A stretch of DNA of 22,464 nucleotides. Source: a virus. The notes under the pieces were generated by a model. The model saw nothing but the letters and a program-made list of their open reading frames with translations. It did no database searches and was not told the origin of the DNA. Shown here in pieces: positions 6,740-14,107 of this stretch (position 1 is its first letter; the number at the start of each line of letters is the position of its first letter). The stretch spans positions 1 to 22,464 of IMG/VR virus record IMGVR_UViG_3300015371_000200; one strand, written 5' to 3'. Both the position numbers and the translations under genes were made by a program.

Positions 6740-8440
6740 TCAGCCTCCCAGGGCGATGATCAGGGCGATGGAGGCGTCCTTGCCGTTCGCTCCCGGGGCC
6801 CCCGGCGGCCCGGTGATGGCGCCGGCGGAGTCGATGCTGACGCCCTTGACCTTGACGATCTGAGCGATGGCGATCCACGGGGGCATGTTGTTGTGCGCCG
6901 CCCCGTTGGTCGCCGTCTCGGACGGGATCGCGTGGTTGTGGTTGGCGGTGACGCCGCCGAGATTGCCGCCGACGTCCTGGCCGGAGACGTTGTAGGACGA
7001 GCCGCCGTCGATGGTGGCCGGCGGGTTGTGGCCGTGCGAGAAGTGGCCGTGGTCGGCGCTCTGCAGCCCAGTCGCCCCGCCGTGGTTGTGGGCCTTCATC
7101 GCCGTCTCAGTCGGCGTGAGGATGTGGCTGGCCTCGCCGCCGGTAGCGCCCAGCGCGCTCGCCCCCGGAGCGAGGAGGAACTTGTCGGCCAGGTTGGGGA
7201 CGGTGAAGGAGATGTCGGGCGTCGTGCGGTACGTCCACAGCGGGTTGCCGGCGTCGGCCTCGAGCTTCGCCATGTCGTAGCCCTGCGGGAAGGCGGCCTG
7301 CGTGTAGCGCGCGCCGTCCGCGAGAACCCAGTTGTCGGGGATCGTCTTGCGCGACCAGGACTTGATGACCCCGATCTGGTCAGAGTCGTAGACGGTGCCG
7401 ACGGGGCCCTGAGGGCCAGTGGCCCCCTGCGGGCCCTGGATGCCCTGGACGCCCTGCGGGCCCGTCGGGCCGGCAGCCCCAGTGTCGCCCTTCGGGCCCT
7501 GCGCGCCAGTGGCTCCGGGCGGCCCCTGGATCGAGCCGCCGCTCACCCAGTGCGTGCCGTCCCAGATCCACAGGCTGTCGTCGGCCTGGACGATGTAGGC
7601 GTCGCCCTGCGTATTGCCGCTCGAGGGCAGGCTCGCGCTCGTCGGGACGGAGCCCTTCATCGTGATCCCGGTGCCCGTAGCGCCCTGCGGCCCCTGAGGG
7701 CCCTGGGCGCCCGTCGAGCCCGTAGCGCCCGTCGCGCCCTGCGGGCCCTGGGCCCCCTGGACGCCCTGCGGGCCCTGAGCTCCGGGGTCGCCCTTGTCGC
7801 CCTTCGGCCCCTGCGGCCCCATCGGCCCGACTGGGCCAGGCGGGCCCTCCACGCCCTGAGCGCCGGCAGCCCCCACGACGACGGTGGTGGCGCGCTGGTT
7901 GCCGGGCGGCACCCCCGCCGCGGAGATCGCGGAGACCGGGACGTCGAAGTAGTCGCCGCGGTCGACGGGCGGCCCCGTCACGCCGTAGCGGCCCCAGTTC
8001 GCGGCGTCGTCCGTCTCCTGCAGGAACATCTCGTTGCCGACATCGAGATGACTCAGGACGGTGCCCGCATCGGCTCCCGCCCCCGTCTCCTTAGCGACAT
8101 GGACGACGGTGGCGGCCAGCCACGTCCCGGCGTTGAGGCCGACGTGCTGCTTGGCCGCGGCCGTCGTGCTCGTCGTCCAGTTCCACGACCCGCGGACGAG
8201 CAGCGCGCCGCCGCCGCCGGCGGAGGGCTGGACCACCCAGGGCGTCCCGCGCTGAGAGACGACGGCGACGCCGTTGGCCTTGTCGTTGGCGGCGTCCGCG
8301 CCCTTGAGCGGCCCGATGAGCGCGGTCGAGCCCTCCACGGAGAGGAACTTCTCGCCGCGGAGCTCGAGCACCGTCCCCTCGAGGACGCTGAGGTCCTGCT
8401 GGCCCGGCTGGTTGCGCGTCGCATCGAGGAGCTCCGGCAT
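6740..8440 (-). CDS. tail fibre with collagen-like repeats and collar domain
   Basis: This 566-aa fibre (start ATG 8440, TGATG overlap) has a virion-attached N-terminal part (1-190), then two collagen-like Gly-X-Y runs: about 22 triplets at 193-257 and about 14 at 306-348, separated by a small domain with [15 protein letters not shown] and [12 protein letters not shown]. The tip (352-540) is a phage tail-collar domain with [32 protein letters not shown] and many His-x-His pairs ([21 protein letters not shown]), ending [16 protein letters not shown] last short collagen-like run ([12 protein letters not shown]) sits before the C-terminus. It is likely a trimeric receptor-binding fibre. Collagen runs form triple helices in other phage fibres; here that is inference from sequence. 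Confidence 0.88.
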   Translation of the reverse strand: MPELLDATRNQPGQQDLSVLEGTVLELRGEKFLSVEGSTALIGPLKGADAANDKANGVAVVSQRGTPWVVQPSAGGGGALLVRGSWNWTTSTTAAAKQHVGLNAGTWLAATVVHVAKETGAGADAGTVLSHLDVGNEMFLQETDDAANWGRYGVTGPPVDRGDYFDVPVSAISAAGVPPGNQRATTVVVGAAGAQGVEGPPGPVGPMGPQGPKGDKGDPGAQGPQGVQGAQGPQGATGATGSTGAQGPQGPQGATGTGITMKGSVPTSASLPSSGNTQGDAYIVQADDSLWIWDGTHWVSGGSIQGPPGATGAQGPKGDTGAAGPTGPQGVQGIQGPQGATGPQGPVGTVYDSDQIGVIKSWSRKTIPDNWVLADGARYTQAAFPQGYDMAKLEADAGNPLWTYRTTPDISFTVPNLADKFLLAPGASALGATGGEASHILTPTETAMKAHNHGGATGLQSADHGHFSHGHNPPATIDGGSSYNVSGQDVGGNLGGVTANHNHAIPSETATNGAAHNNMPPWIAIAQIVKVKGVSIDSAGAITGPPGAPGANGKDASIALIIALGG

Positions 8441-10566
8441 CACATCCCCCCGATGTGGCGGGCGCTGAACGACCCCGTGTCGGAGCGCATCTTGCCGCGG
8501 AGCCTGGGCCCGCGCTCGCTCGTCTTGTCGCCGGCGTGCGGGCTGGTGTCGAAGCGGTCGCCGCGCTTCTCGAAGCCGATCCAGACGTGCTGGCCGTTGG
8601 CGTAGACGGTGCACTCCTTCCCCCGGCCGGCCTGCCACTTGCCCGCCATCGTGCCGCTGACGTCCGCCGGCCCCGACTGGTAGGCGAGGCCCGCCATCTT
8701 GAGCGCCGCGGCCGTCGAGCCGGAGCAGTCGTAGCCGGGCGGCGGGCCGGAGTTCTTCGACGGCGTGCCTGTGCCGCCGTCAGGGCGCCCCGCGGTGCCG
8801 TGGCCGCCGCCCCAGATGTACGGGTAGCCCTTGCTCGAGATCTCCTGGCAGGCGTTGTAGAGGCGGTCCGCGGCAGAGCCGTCGCCGACGTCGCCCTCCC
8901 CCTCGCCGGCCGCGGCGGCGCTGGGCCCGCTCGTCTGCGTCGTCGCCGGCTCGAGCTTCGCCTTCCCCGGCTGCTTGAGCGTGAGCTCCGCCGTCGGGGA
9001 GAACCAGTCGCGGGAGTTGCCTGTGACGAGCCAGCGGCCATCGGGGGGCCCGAAGTCCTCGAGCTCGACGATGGAGCCGACGGGCGCGCCCCAGCGGTCG
9101 AGGTTGATGTTGAGCGTCGCCTCGCTGACCGCCTTGCCCCAGTCGACGTCGTAGGCGAGCTCGAGGACGCTCTCGTCGTCGGGGCGGACGGTGTAGCGGG
9201 GCCGGCGCGCGTAGAGCTCCTCCTCCGACATGTAGTAACAGGCCTGGCCGACGATGAAGAACCGCCAGCCGACCTCCTCCGCGAGGCGCGCGATGGCGAC
9301 CCAGGAGTCCTCGTCCTTGTTGCGCGAGAACTGGTAGGAGGCGGGCCTGCCCCCCGCGCCGACGGTGCTGGCGGCGCTCCCCTCGCTGGTGCCGGCGGAG
9401 CCGCCCCACGCCTCCACTGTGTGCGTCGCCTCCTCCTCCCACTGCGCGTAGCCGCCCACGCTGACCTGGACGCCCTTGATGGCGGCCTCGTAGCCGCCGG
9501 GGACCTTGTCGAGGGAGCCGTACTTCTTGCGCCAGGAGTTGCCGTTCTTGCCGTCGAGGAAGGCGTGGCAGCCGGCGGCGGGGTCGAGGGCGGCGCTGGG
9601 GTCGATCCACTCCGGCCCCTGCTGGAAGTAGCCGATGGTGTCGTTGCGCGCCGCGTCGCCGTGCTTGAGAGCCTGGACGCCGCTCTCCTGCGTCGCGCAC
9701 ATCACGCAGGCGATCATGACGTGGCGGCTCGCGCCCTCGCTCGCGGCGGCCGTGAGGATCTGGTGGAGCGCGCGGCGCTGAGCCGCCGTCGCCGCCTTGT
9801 GCTTGACGGTCAGCCGGGCGTTGGGGGAGAAGCCGCCGTCGCCCGTGGAGGGGGCGTCGGTGCCGGGGCTCGCGCCGGCGCGGAGCGTCTGGCTCTGCGC
9901 CTCGATGGCCTGGCGCTTATGCAACTGCGGGCAGATGAACGGCGGCTTCGTCGTCCGGATCTGACGGAGGAGGCCCAGGATGAACTCCGCCCTGGTGACC
10001 TGCGCCCTCGAGGCCCGGAACTCCCCGCGCTTGCGCTTGAGCCAGTAGGCGACACGATGCTCGAACGTGAGCTCCGTCGCTCCCGTCGAGTGCTGGTAGC
10101 CGACCTTGACCAGCCGGAAGACGACGCCGTTGAGCTCGAGGTCCATCGCTCCCCCGATGAGCTCAGGGCGGACGATGGGGTTCCAGCCCTCATCGATCAT
10201 CGCCGGCGGCGCCGGCACCTTGCGGCCCTTGACCACGAGGTACTTGCGTTTGACCGGGGGGCGCATCCGCCCGGCGCGGACGTTGAAGAGCTCGCCCTCC
10301 GGGTCGAGGACGGAGAGCGTGACGGTCGGGACGCCGTCGATGGCGTTCTCCAACTTGATCGCGGTGAGCGCCCCCTGCGCCCAGAGGTCGCCGGCGCGCT
10401 TGTCGGTCCAGTTGAGGAGCAGGTCGTCGAGCGCGAGCGTCGGCTCGAGGCCGGCCTCCACGAGCTCGTTGCGCCGCCAGTCGCGGGGGTTGCGCTCGAG
10501 CGACGCCTCCCAGCGGAAGGGCCCGGTCCTCGCGACCTTCCGCTTGTGCGCAGCCGCGGAGCTCAC
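8440..10566 (-). CDS. baseplate hub with lysozyme-like and NlpC/P60 domains
   Basis: This is a 708-aa multi-domain protein starting at GTG 10566 (GTGA overlap). Residues 30-200 and 405-535 look like the two halves of a gpD/gp27-type hub (WTDKRAGDLWAQGALTAIKLENAIDG; then SWVAIARLAEEVGWRFFIVGQACYYMSEEEL and WLVTGNSRDWFS). Between them, about 255-390, is a lysozyme/transglycosylase-like insert: CATQESG with Glu294 the likely catalytic acid, IGYFQQGPEWID, and ALDPAAGCHAFLDG. After a linker, residues 565-708 are NlpC/P60-like with GYDCSGSTAAALKMAGL (Cys614 nucleophile) and GQHVWIGF (His660). The hub sits at the tail tip and would cut glycan strands and peptide crosslinks during injection. Domains are strong by motif; exact boundaries are approximate. 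Confidence 0.88.
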   Translation of the reverse strand: MSSAAAHKRKVARTGPFRWEASLERNPRDWRRNELVEAGLEPTLALDDLLLNWTDKRAGDLWAQGALTAIKLENAIDGVPTVTLSVLDPEGELFNVRAGRMRPPVKRKYLVVKGRKVPAPPAMIDEGWNPIVRPELIGGAMDLELNGVVFRLVKVGYQHSTGATELTFEHRVAYWLKRKRGEFRASRAQVTRAEFILGLLRQIRTTKPPFICPQLHKRQAIEAQSQTLRAGASPGTDAPSTGDGGFSPNARLTVKHKAATAAQRRALHQILTAAASEGASRHVMIACVMCATQESGVQALKHGDAARNDTIGYFQQGPEWIDPSAALDPAAGCHAFLDGKNGNSWRKKYGSLDKVPGGYEAAIKGVQVSVGGYAQWEEEATHTVEAWGGSAGTSEGSAASTVGAGGRPASYQFSRNKDEDSWVAIARLAEEVGWRFFIVGQACYYMSEEELYARRPRYTVRPDDESVLELAYDVDWGKAVSEATLNINLDRWGAPVGSIVELEDFGPPDGRWLVTGNSRDWFSPTAELTLKQPGKAKLEPATTQTSGPSAAAAGEGEGDVGDGSAADRLYNACQEISSKGYPYIWGGGHGTAGRPDGGTGTPSKNSGPPPGYDCSGSTAAALKMAGLAYQSGPADVSGTMAGKWQAGRGKECTVYANGQHVWIGFEKRGDRFDTSPHAGDKTSERGPRLRGKMRSDTGSFSARHIGGM

Positions 10567-11345
10567 CGCTTGCGCTTCCCCGTCTTGCGGGCCTTGCGCG
10601 AGCTCGCGGCCGGCAGCGGCGCCCTCAGCTTCGTCCCCGGCTTCAGCGCGCGGTTGGCGAGCAGCGCCACGTCCTTGTTGGCGTCGCGGAGCTCCGTCCA
10701 CTTGATGTGCAGGCGCCGCGCGATCTGCGCCGGCGTCTCCCCCTTGCCGCCCTTCAGGCGCTTGACCGTCACGAGCCGCGTCCGCGACTTGGCGCCCACG
10801 AGGGCGTTGCGCTTCGTGCTCTCCCACTCCGGCGGGACGTACTCGAGCAGCGCCAGCGTGAGCGCCTGGCGGACGCGCTTGTTGTCGGTCTCCCGGCGGA
10901 TGCCGTCGCCGGGCTCGATGCCCGTGATCACCCACTCGTCGGCGGGCAGGCCCGGCACGCCGCTGATGCGCACGCTGCCGGGCTCCGTCTCGCGGCCCCT
11001 CGCGACGTCGTAGAGCGTCGCGATCTGCCCCTCCACGTCGCGGTTCTCCGCGAAGCCGTCGAGGAGCAGCGGCAGCGAGAGCGTGTACGGGGCGTTGCCC
11101 TTCCAGGTCGTCATCGCCACCTGCTGAGGGCGGTCCGTCACATCCCAGCCGCCCAGGCCCTCCCCGACCTCCGGCTCGTCGGCGCCCAGGCGCGCGAGGA
11201 GCCGCATCGGCGGGTTGTCGGCCTCGAGGCCCACCCAGCCGGCCGGGACCGTCATCGCGGCCTCGCGGGGCCTCCGCTTGCTGGTCGAGACTGGGTGGGT
11301 GCTCGCCGGCGCCCTCCGCCCCCAGGCGGGCCCGAAGGGCGGCAT
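10563..11345 (-). CDS. LysM-containing baseplate/tail protein (gp53-like)
   Basis: This 260-aa protein lies between the tape measure and the hub, where contractile phages encode the LysM protein that links tube and baseplate. The central region (residues 68-172) is a beta-rich fold with TTWKGNAPYTLSLPLLLDGF and VRISGVPGLPADEWVITGIEPGDG. Residues about 191-243 are a LysM-type domain (RLVTVKRLKGGKGETPAQIARRLHI, then WTELRDANKD and LKPGTKLRAP), followed by a very basic tail (SSRKARKTGKRKR). Start ATG 11345 forms a TGATG with the tape measure stop; an internal ATG at residue 31 (MTVPAGWVGLEADNPP) is an alternative. The LysM here probably serves tube or baseplate binding rather than cell wall attachment. 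Confidence 0.82.
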   Translation of the reverse strand: MPPFGPAWGRRAPASTHPVSTSKRRPREAAMTVPAGWVGLEADNPPMRLLARLGADEPEVGEGLGGWDVTDRPQQVAMTTWKGNAPYTLSLPLLLDGFAENRDVEGQIATLYDVARGRETEPGSVRISGVPGLPADEWVITGIEPGDGIRRETDNKRVRQALTLALLEYVPPEWESTKRNALVGAKSRTRLVTVKRLKGGKGETPAQIARRLHIKWTELRDANKDVALLANRALKPGTKLRAPLPAASSRKARKTGKRKR

Positions 11346-12958
11346 CAGCGGCCCCTCCGCGCGCGCTGGTCAGCGGTGTCCTGTGCCGTTGCGCGAGCGA
11401 TCTCCCGGCCGTTGAGGTACACCGGGACTACGATCTGGCCCCGGCCCGGGCCCGCGCCCGCCGGGCTCAAGCGCGGGAGCGATGAGCTCGAGAGCGGCGT
11501 GATGCGGGTGCCGGGCCGGAACGTTGCGAGCTCCGGGCCCCGCTCTCCCACTAGCTGGACGCGCTGGTGGGGGAGCACGGTCCCGCCGTGCTGGAACCCG
11601 AAGACCTTCTTGACCGCCCCGCCGACCTTGCCCCCAGGAACGAGGCTCTTGATCGCGTCGAGGATCGCCCCCGGGGCGCTCTTGATGCCGTTGACGAGGG
11701 CGTCGACGATGCCCTTGCCCAGGCTCTTGAACCCCTCCACGAGGCTCCTCGCCCGGCTGACGACAGAGCGGAACGCGCTCGAGACGGCGTTGCGGATGAC
11801 GGAGGCGAGGTGCGCGAGCGTCCGGGCGACGCCGGCGGCGGCGCTGGCGACGCGCCCGATGATCGGGATGACGACCTTGAGGCCGGCGATCAGGCCGCGG
11901 ATCGCGTAGCCGACGACGCGGATCTGGATGGCCGCGTAGCGCAGGACGACGACCAGGGTGGCGCCCAGGACGATCGCCAGGACCCGCAGGACGGGGACGA
12001 GGTAGTGGGCGTTCTGGATGATCGGGCGGATCGCCCAGACGAACTGGCGCGCGTAGTTCGCCGCCGCCGCGAAGATCGGCTGCAGCGCCTTCAGCGCCGA
12101 CCCGATGGCCTTCGCGCCCTGGCCGCCCCTGCCGAAGAAGGGGCCCAGCTTGAGCAGGAGCCTCGAGAGCCCCTCGACGGCCGGCATCAGGAGCTTCCCG
12201 ACGCTCTCCTGCAAGTTGCCGAACGCCACCTTCAGCTTGTCGGCGCTCGTAGCCTGCGCCTCCGCGGAGCCCCCGAACTCCTTGTTGAGCTCGCGGAGGA
12301 TGACGCCCTGCGCCTTCGCCATCTGGTTGTGCTTGACGTAGCCGGCGATCTGCTTCTTCTGGGCGGCATCGAACGTGACGCCGACGCGGGCGAGCGCGCT
12401 CACGCCCTTGATCGGGTCGTTCAGCGCCTTCCCCAACTGGATCGCCTGCTTCTGGGGGTCGGTGCCCAGCGCCGCCGTCATGTCGACGAGCGTCTTGGTC
12501 GCCTGGTTGAACACCTTCGGCCCCTTGCCCGCCTCGTTGCGGACCTTGGTGAACGTGAGCAGCATGTTCTCGCCGGTCTGGATCGTCTCGTCGTCGATGC
12601 CCGTCTTGTTCGACAGCGAGGGAGCGAGGTTGCCGACCTGCCCGGCGGTCACGTTCGCGCTGCTGCCCGTGCTCCTGATGACCGCGCTGGTCTGCTGGCC
12701 GATCTTGTAGCTCTCCCGGAAGGCCTTGACGGCATCGACGCCGAACTTGGCCGCCATCAGCCCGCCGCCCACCGCGGCGCCGGCGGCGAGCGGCGCGAGC
12801 TTGCCCATCGTCTTGCCCAGCTTGCCCGTAGGGGCGTCCGCCTTCTTGCCGGCGTCCCCGATGCCGCTGATGCTCGAGGCGGCCCCTCGAGCCTGCGCCT
12901 GGAACTGCGTCGCGCCGGCGAGGCGGAGCTCGATGATGATGGCCTCGTTGGCGGCCAC
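11345..12958 (-). CDS. tail tape measure protein
   Basis: The tape measure fixes tail length and is ejected ahead of DNA. This one is 537 aa, short for a tailed phage, which predicts a short tail. It starts with an EAIIIELRLAGATQFQAQARG dimer-like region, continues with an alpha-helical body (residues 70-300) with FGNLQESVGKLLMPAVEGL, and has two hydrophobic stretches at about 319-339 and 351-372 that may insert in the host membrane. The C-terminal FQHGGTVLP...LVGERGPELATFRPGTRITP pattern (455-487) is a hallmark of tape measures in phages of Gram-positive hosts. The start GTG 12958 abuts the previous TAG. No hydrolase domain is present here; those are on the hub. The stop overlaps the next start as TGATG. 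Confidence 0.93.
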   Translation of the reverse strand: MAANEAIIIELRLAGATQFQAQARGAASSISGIGDAGKKADAPTGKLGKTMGKLAPLAAGAAVGGGLMAAKFGVDAVKAFRESYKIGQQTSAVIRSTGSSANVTAGQVGNLAPSLSNKTGIDDETIQTGENMLLTFTKVRNEAGKGPKVFNQATKTLVDMTAALGTDPQKQAIQLGKALNDPIKGVSALARVGVTFDAAQKKQIAGYVKHNQMAKAQGVILRELNKEFGGSAEAQATSADKLKVAFGNLQESVGKLLMPAVEGLSRLLLKLGPFFGRGGQGAKAIGSALKALQPIFAAAANYARQFVWAIRPIIQNAHYLVPVLRVLAIVLGATLVVVLRYAAIQIRVVGYAIRGLIAGLKVVIPIIGRVASAAAGVARTLAHLASVIRNAVSSAFRSVVSRARSLVEGFKSLGKGIVDALVNGIKSAPGAILDAIKSLVPGGKVGGAVKKVFGFQHGGTVLPHQRVQLVGERGPELATFRPGTRITPLSSSSLPRLSPAGAGPGRGQIVVPVYLNGREIARATAQDTADQRARRGR

Positions 12959-13144
12959 CTAGCCCCTCCTGACGGCCTGCGCGTAGGCGTTGACGACCTC
13001 GACGGCCTGGGCCTTGATGAACCGGCGCTGGTGCTCGATGGCCTCCGGGATGGCGGCGAGCAGGAACTCGCGCTCGATGGGGCCGGCGCGGAGGAGGCTC
13101 GAGGGGTCGATGCCGACTGAGGCGGCCACGCCCAGGACCCTCAC
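12959..13144 (-). CDS. tail assembly chaperone second frame (GT-like extension)
   Basis: This 61-codon frame follows the chaperone in the -1 frame and overlaps it as GTGA, ending with TAG directly abutting the tape measure start. The product includes GVAASVGIDPSSLLRAGPIEREFLLAAIPEAIEHQRRF and a final helix, mostly alpha-helical, resembling the T domain that recruits the tape measure in G/GT systems. It can be made either as an extension of the chaperone by -1 frameshifting at 13165-13159 or as a separate protein from the GTG by coupling. Small size, missing Shine-Dalgarno and position favour frameshifting. The assignment is inference from a well-known arrangement in long-tailed phages. Confidence 0.65.
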   Translation of the reverse strand: MRVLGVAASVGIDPSSLLRAGPIEREFLLAAIPEAIEHQRRFIKAQAVEVVNAYAQAVRRG

Positions 13145-13653
13145 CCAGCCGCCGGCGCTTCCCCCAGGCCCGGCACCTCCACAGGCTGGCGCATCCAGTC
13201 GAGGAGCCTCGAGGCGTGGGCATCGATGGCAAGGGCGTTGTTGCCGAACAGGCGCAGGATGACGTCCCTGGCCGTCGGCTCGTAGCCCTCCGGGTAGGGG
13301 ATCTCGAGGAGCGCCGCCAGGGCGGCATCCAGGCGGACGCGCCGGCCGTCGAGCTCGAGCTCCTCCCCCTCGCGGTCGAGGAGGCAGACGCAGGCCTGCG
13401 CCATCAGGTCCATCGAGGAGTCGGTGCTCGAGATGTCCGCGAGCTCGCCGCCCTTGTCGATGACCCGCGCGCGCTTCGCCACGTAGCGGTCCATCTGCTC
13501 AGGGCCCAGGGGGCGGTAGCGGACGAACAGGAGGCCGGCGAACGCCCCGCCGACGGGGAGCTCGAGGGTCTGCTCCTCCTGCTGCGCCGCCGCGGCGCGC
13601 TGTAGCTGGGCCAGGAGCGAGCCGGCCGCGCCCTCGACCTCGAGCTCGCTCAT
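13141..13653 (-). CDS. tail assembly chaperone (gpG-like)
   Basis: This 170-aa protein lies between tube and tape measure, the conserved slot for the assembly chaperone that coats the tape measure until tube polymerises. It begins MSELEVEGAAGSLLAQLQRAAAAQQEEQTLELPVGG and has a compact alpha/beta body with RYRPLGPEQMDRYVAKRARV, an acidic region with DLMAQACVCLLDREGEELELDG, and a helical end with ARDVILRLFGNNALAIDAHASRLLDWM. Start ATG 13653 is in an ATGA overlap; the in-frame ATG further up (13680) lies inside the tube gene and is unlikely. The 3' end carries the candidate slippery run described separately. The role is known for lambda G and its relatives; the identity here rests on order and the two-frame arrangement. 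Confidence 0.75.
   Translation of the reverse strand: MSELEVEGAAGSLLAQLQRAAAAQQEEQTLELPVGGAFAGLLFVRYRPLGPEQMDRYVAKRARVIDKGGELADISSTDSSMDLMAQACVCLLDREGEELELDGRRVRLDAALAALLEIPYPEGYEPTARDVILRLFGNNALAIDAHASRLLDWMRQPVEVPGLGEAPAAG
13159..13165 (-). promoter_or_regulatory. candidate -1 frameshift site GGGGGAA
   Basis: Seven bases GGGGGAA lie seven codons before the chaperone stop. The zero frame reads CTG GGG GAA, so it is not a strict X-XXY-YYZ heptamer, but tRNA re-pairing on the G run is possible. The -1 frame is open from here through the following 61-codon gene without a stop, so a slip would give a 231-aa fused product. Confidence 0.5.
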
Positions 13654-14096
13654 AGCGCCACGATGCTGACGATGGTGCACTCGATCTCGACCAGGGCGGC
13701 GTCGTTGCCGCTCGAGTCATGGTCGGGGGCCTGCACCGACTTGAGCGTCCCTGTAGCCGTGAGCGGGTTGCCGCGGGCGTTGCCGTCGATGTCGAGGAAC
13801 TGCTGACCGATGACGATGCTCCCCTTGCCGCGGCGGTCGATGAGGTAGCCCAGGGAGGGCGCGTCGCGCCCCCAGTCGAACTCCCTCGAGAGCGTGATGT
13901 TCTCGTGCGTCTGGCGGCCCCCCAGGGAGACCTCCTTCGCCATCCCGCCCGGGTTGTACTTCTGCTCCTCGCTGTCGGCGTTGCCGCCGGTCTTTTTGTC
14001 CCATACACCGAAGTCGACGTCGTCGACGCGGAGCGTGACGAGCATCGTGTCCTCGCGCGTAGGGCGCGAGAGGGGCTGGTTGAACGGGCCTGCCAT
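13650..14096 (-). CDS. tail tube protein
   Basis: This 148-aa protein sits directly after the sheath, where contractile phages encode the tube. It begins AGPFNQPLSRPTREDTMLVTLRVDDVDFGVWDKKTGG and has beta-strand-rich segments throughout, with the loop KYNPGGMAKEVSLGGRQTHENITLSREFDWGRDAP characteristic of tube proteins of this order (a loop that packs against neighbouring subunits), and ends with short strands VEIECTIVSIVAL. A longer upstream frame exists, but ATG 14096 has AGGAGG four bases in front and gives the normal length. The tube forms the inner channel for DNA passage; the tape measure sets its length. The stop overlaps the chaperone start as ATGA. Confidence 0.9.
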   Translation of the reverse strand: MAGPFNQPLSRPTREDTMLVTLRVDDVDFGVWDKKTGGNADSEEQKYNPGGMAKEVSLGGRQTHENITLSREFDWGRDAPSLGYLIDRRGKGSIVIGQQFLDIDGNARGNPLTATGTLKSVQAPDHDSSGNDAALVEIECTIVSIVAL

Positions 14097-14100
14097 TGCT

Positions 14101-14106
14101 CCTCCT
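14101..14106 (-). promoter_or_regulatory. ribosome binding site deciding the tube start
   Basis: AGGAGG on the minus strand lies just after the sheath stop codon and four bases before ATG 14096. It favours this start over the longer in-frame extension up to 14156, which would run back into the sheath gene. Confidence 0.75.
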
Positions 14107-14107
14107 C

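Noticed and set aside
5478-6878. Longer 466-aa version of fibre paralogue A
   Set aside because: The extension lies within the collagen fibre and small structural genes in another frame; GTG 6422 in a TAGTG overlap gives a start matching the paralogue N-terminus.
7384-7860. Dense short repeats that could look like a tandem repeat array or CRISPR
   Set aside because: The repetition is the Gly-X-Y coding of collagen-like segments in the fibre; there are no regular spacers or conserved repeat units.
8455-11013. Very long open frame on the plus strand (852 codons), with others at 6590-8605 and 11567-13120
   Set aside because: They lie opposite strongly supported structural genes, have low-complexity Arg/Ala/Val-rich translations and no domain patterns. 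At this GC content stop codons are rare in antisense frames, so long shadows are expected.
11370-13328. Long minus-strand frame (652 codons) covering the tape measure and chaperone
   Set aside because: It is out of frame with the tape measure, which has recognisable tape-measure motifs. The alternative translation is Arg/Gly-rich without structure.
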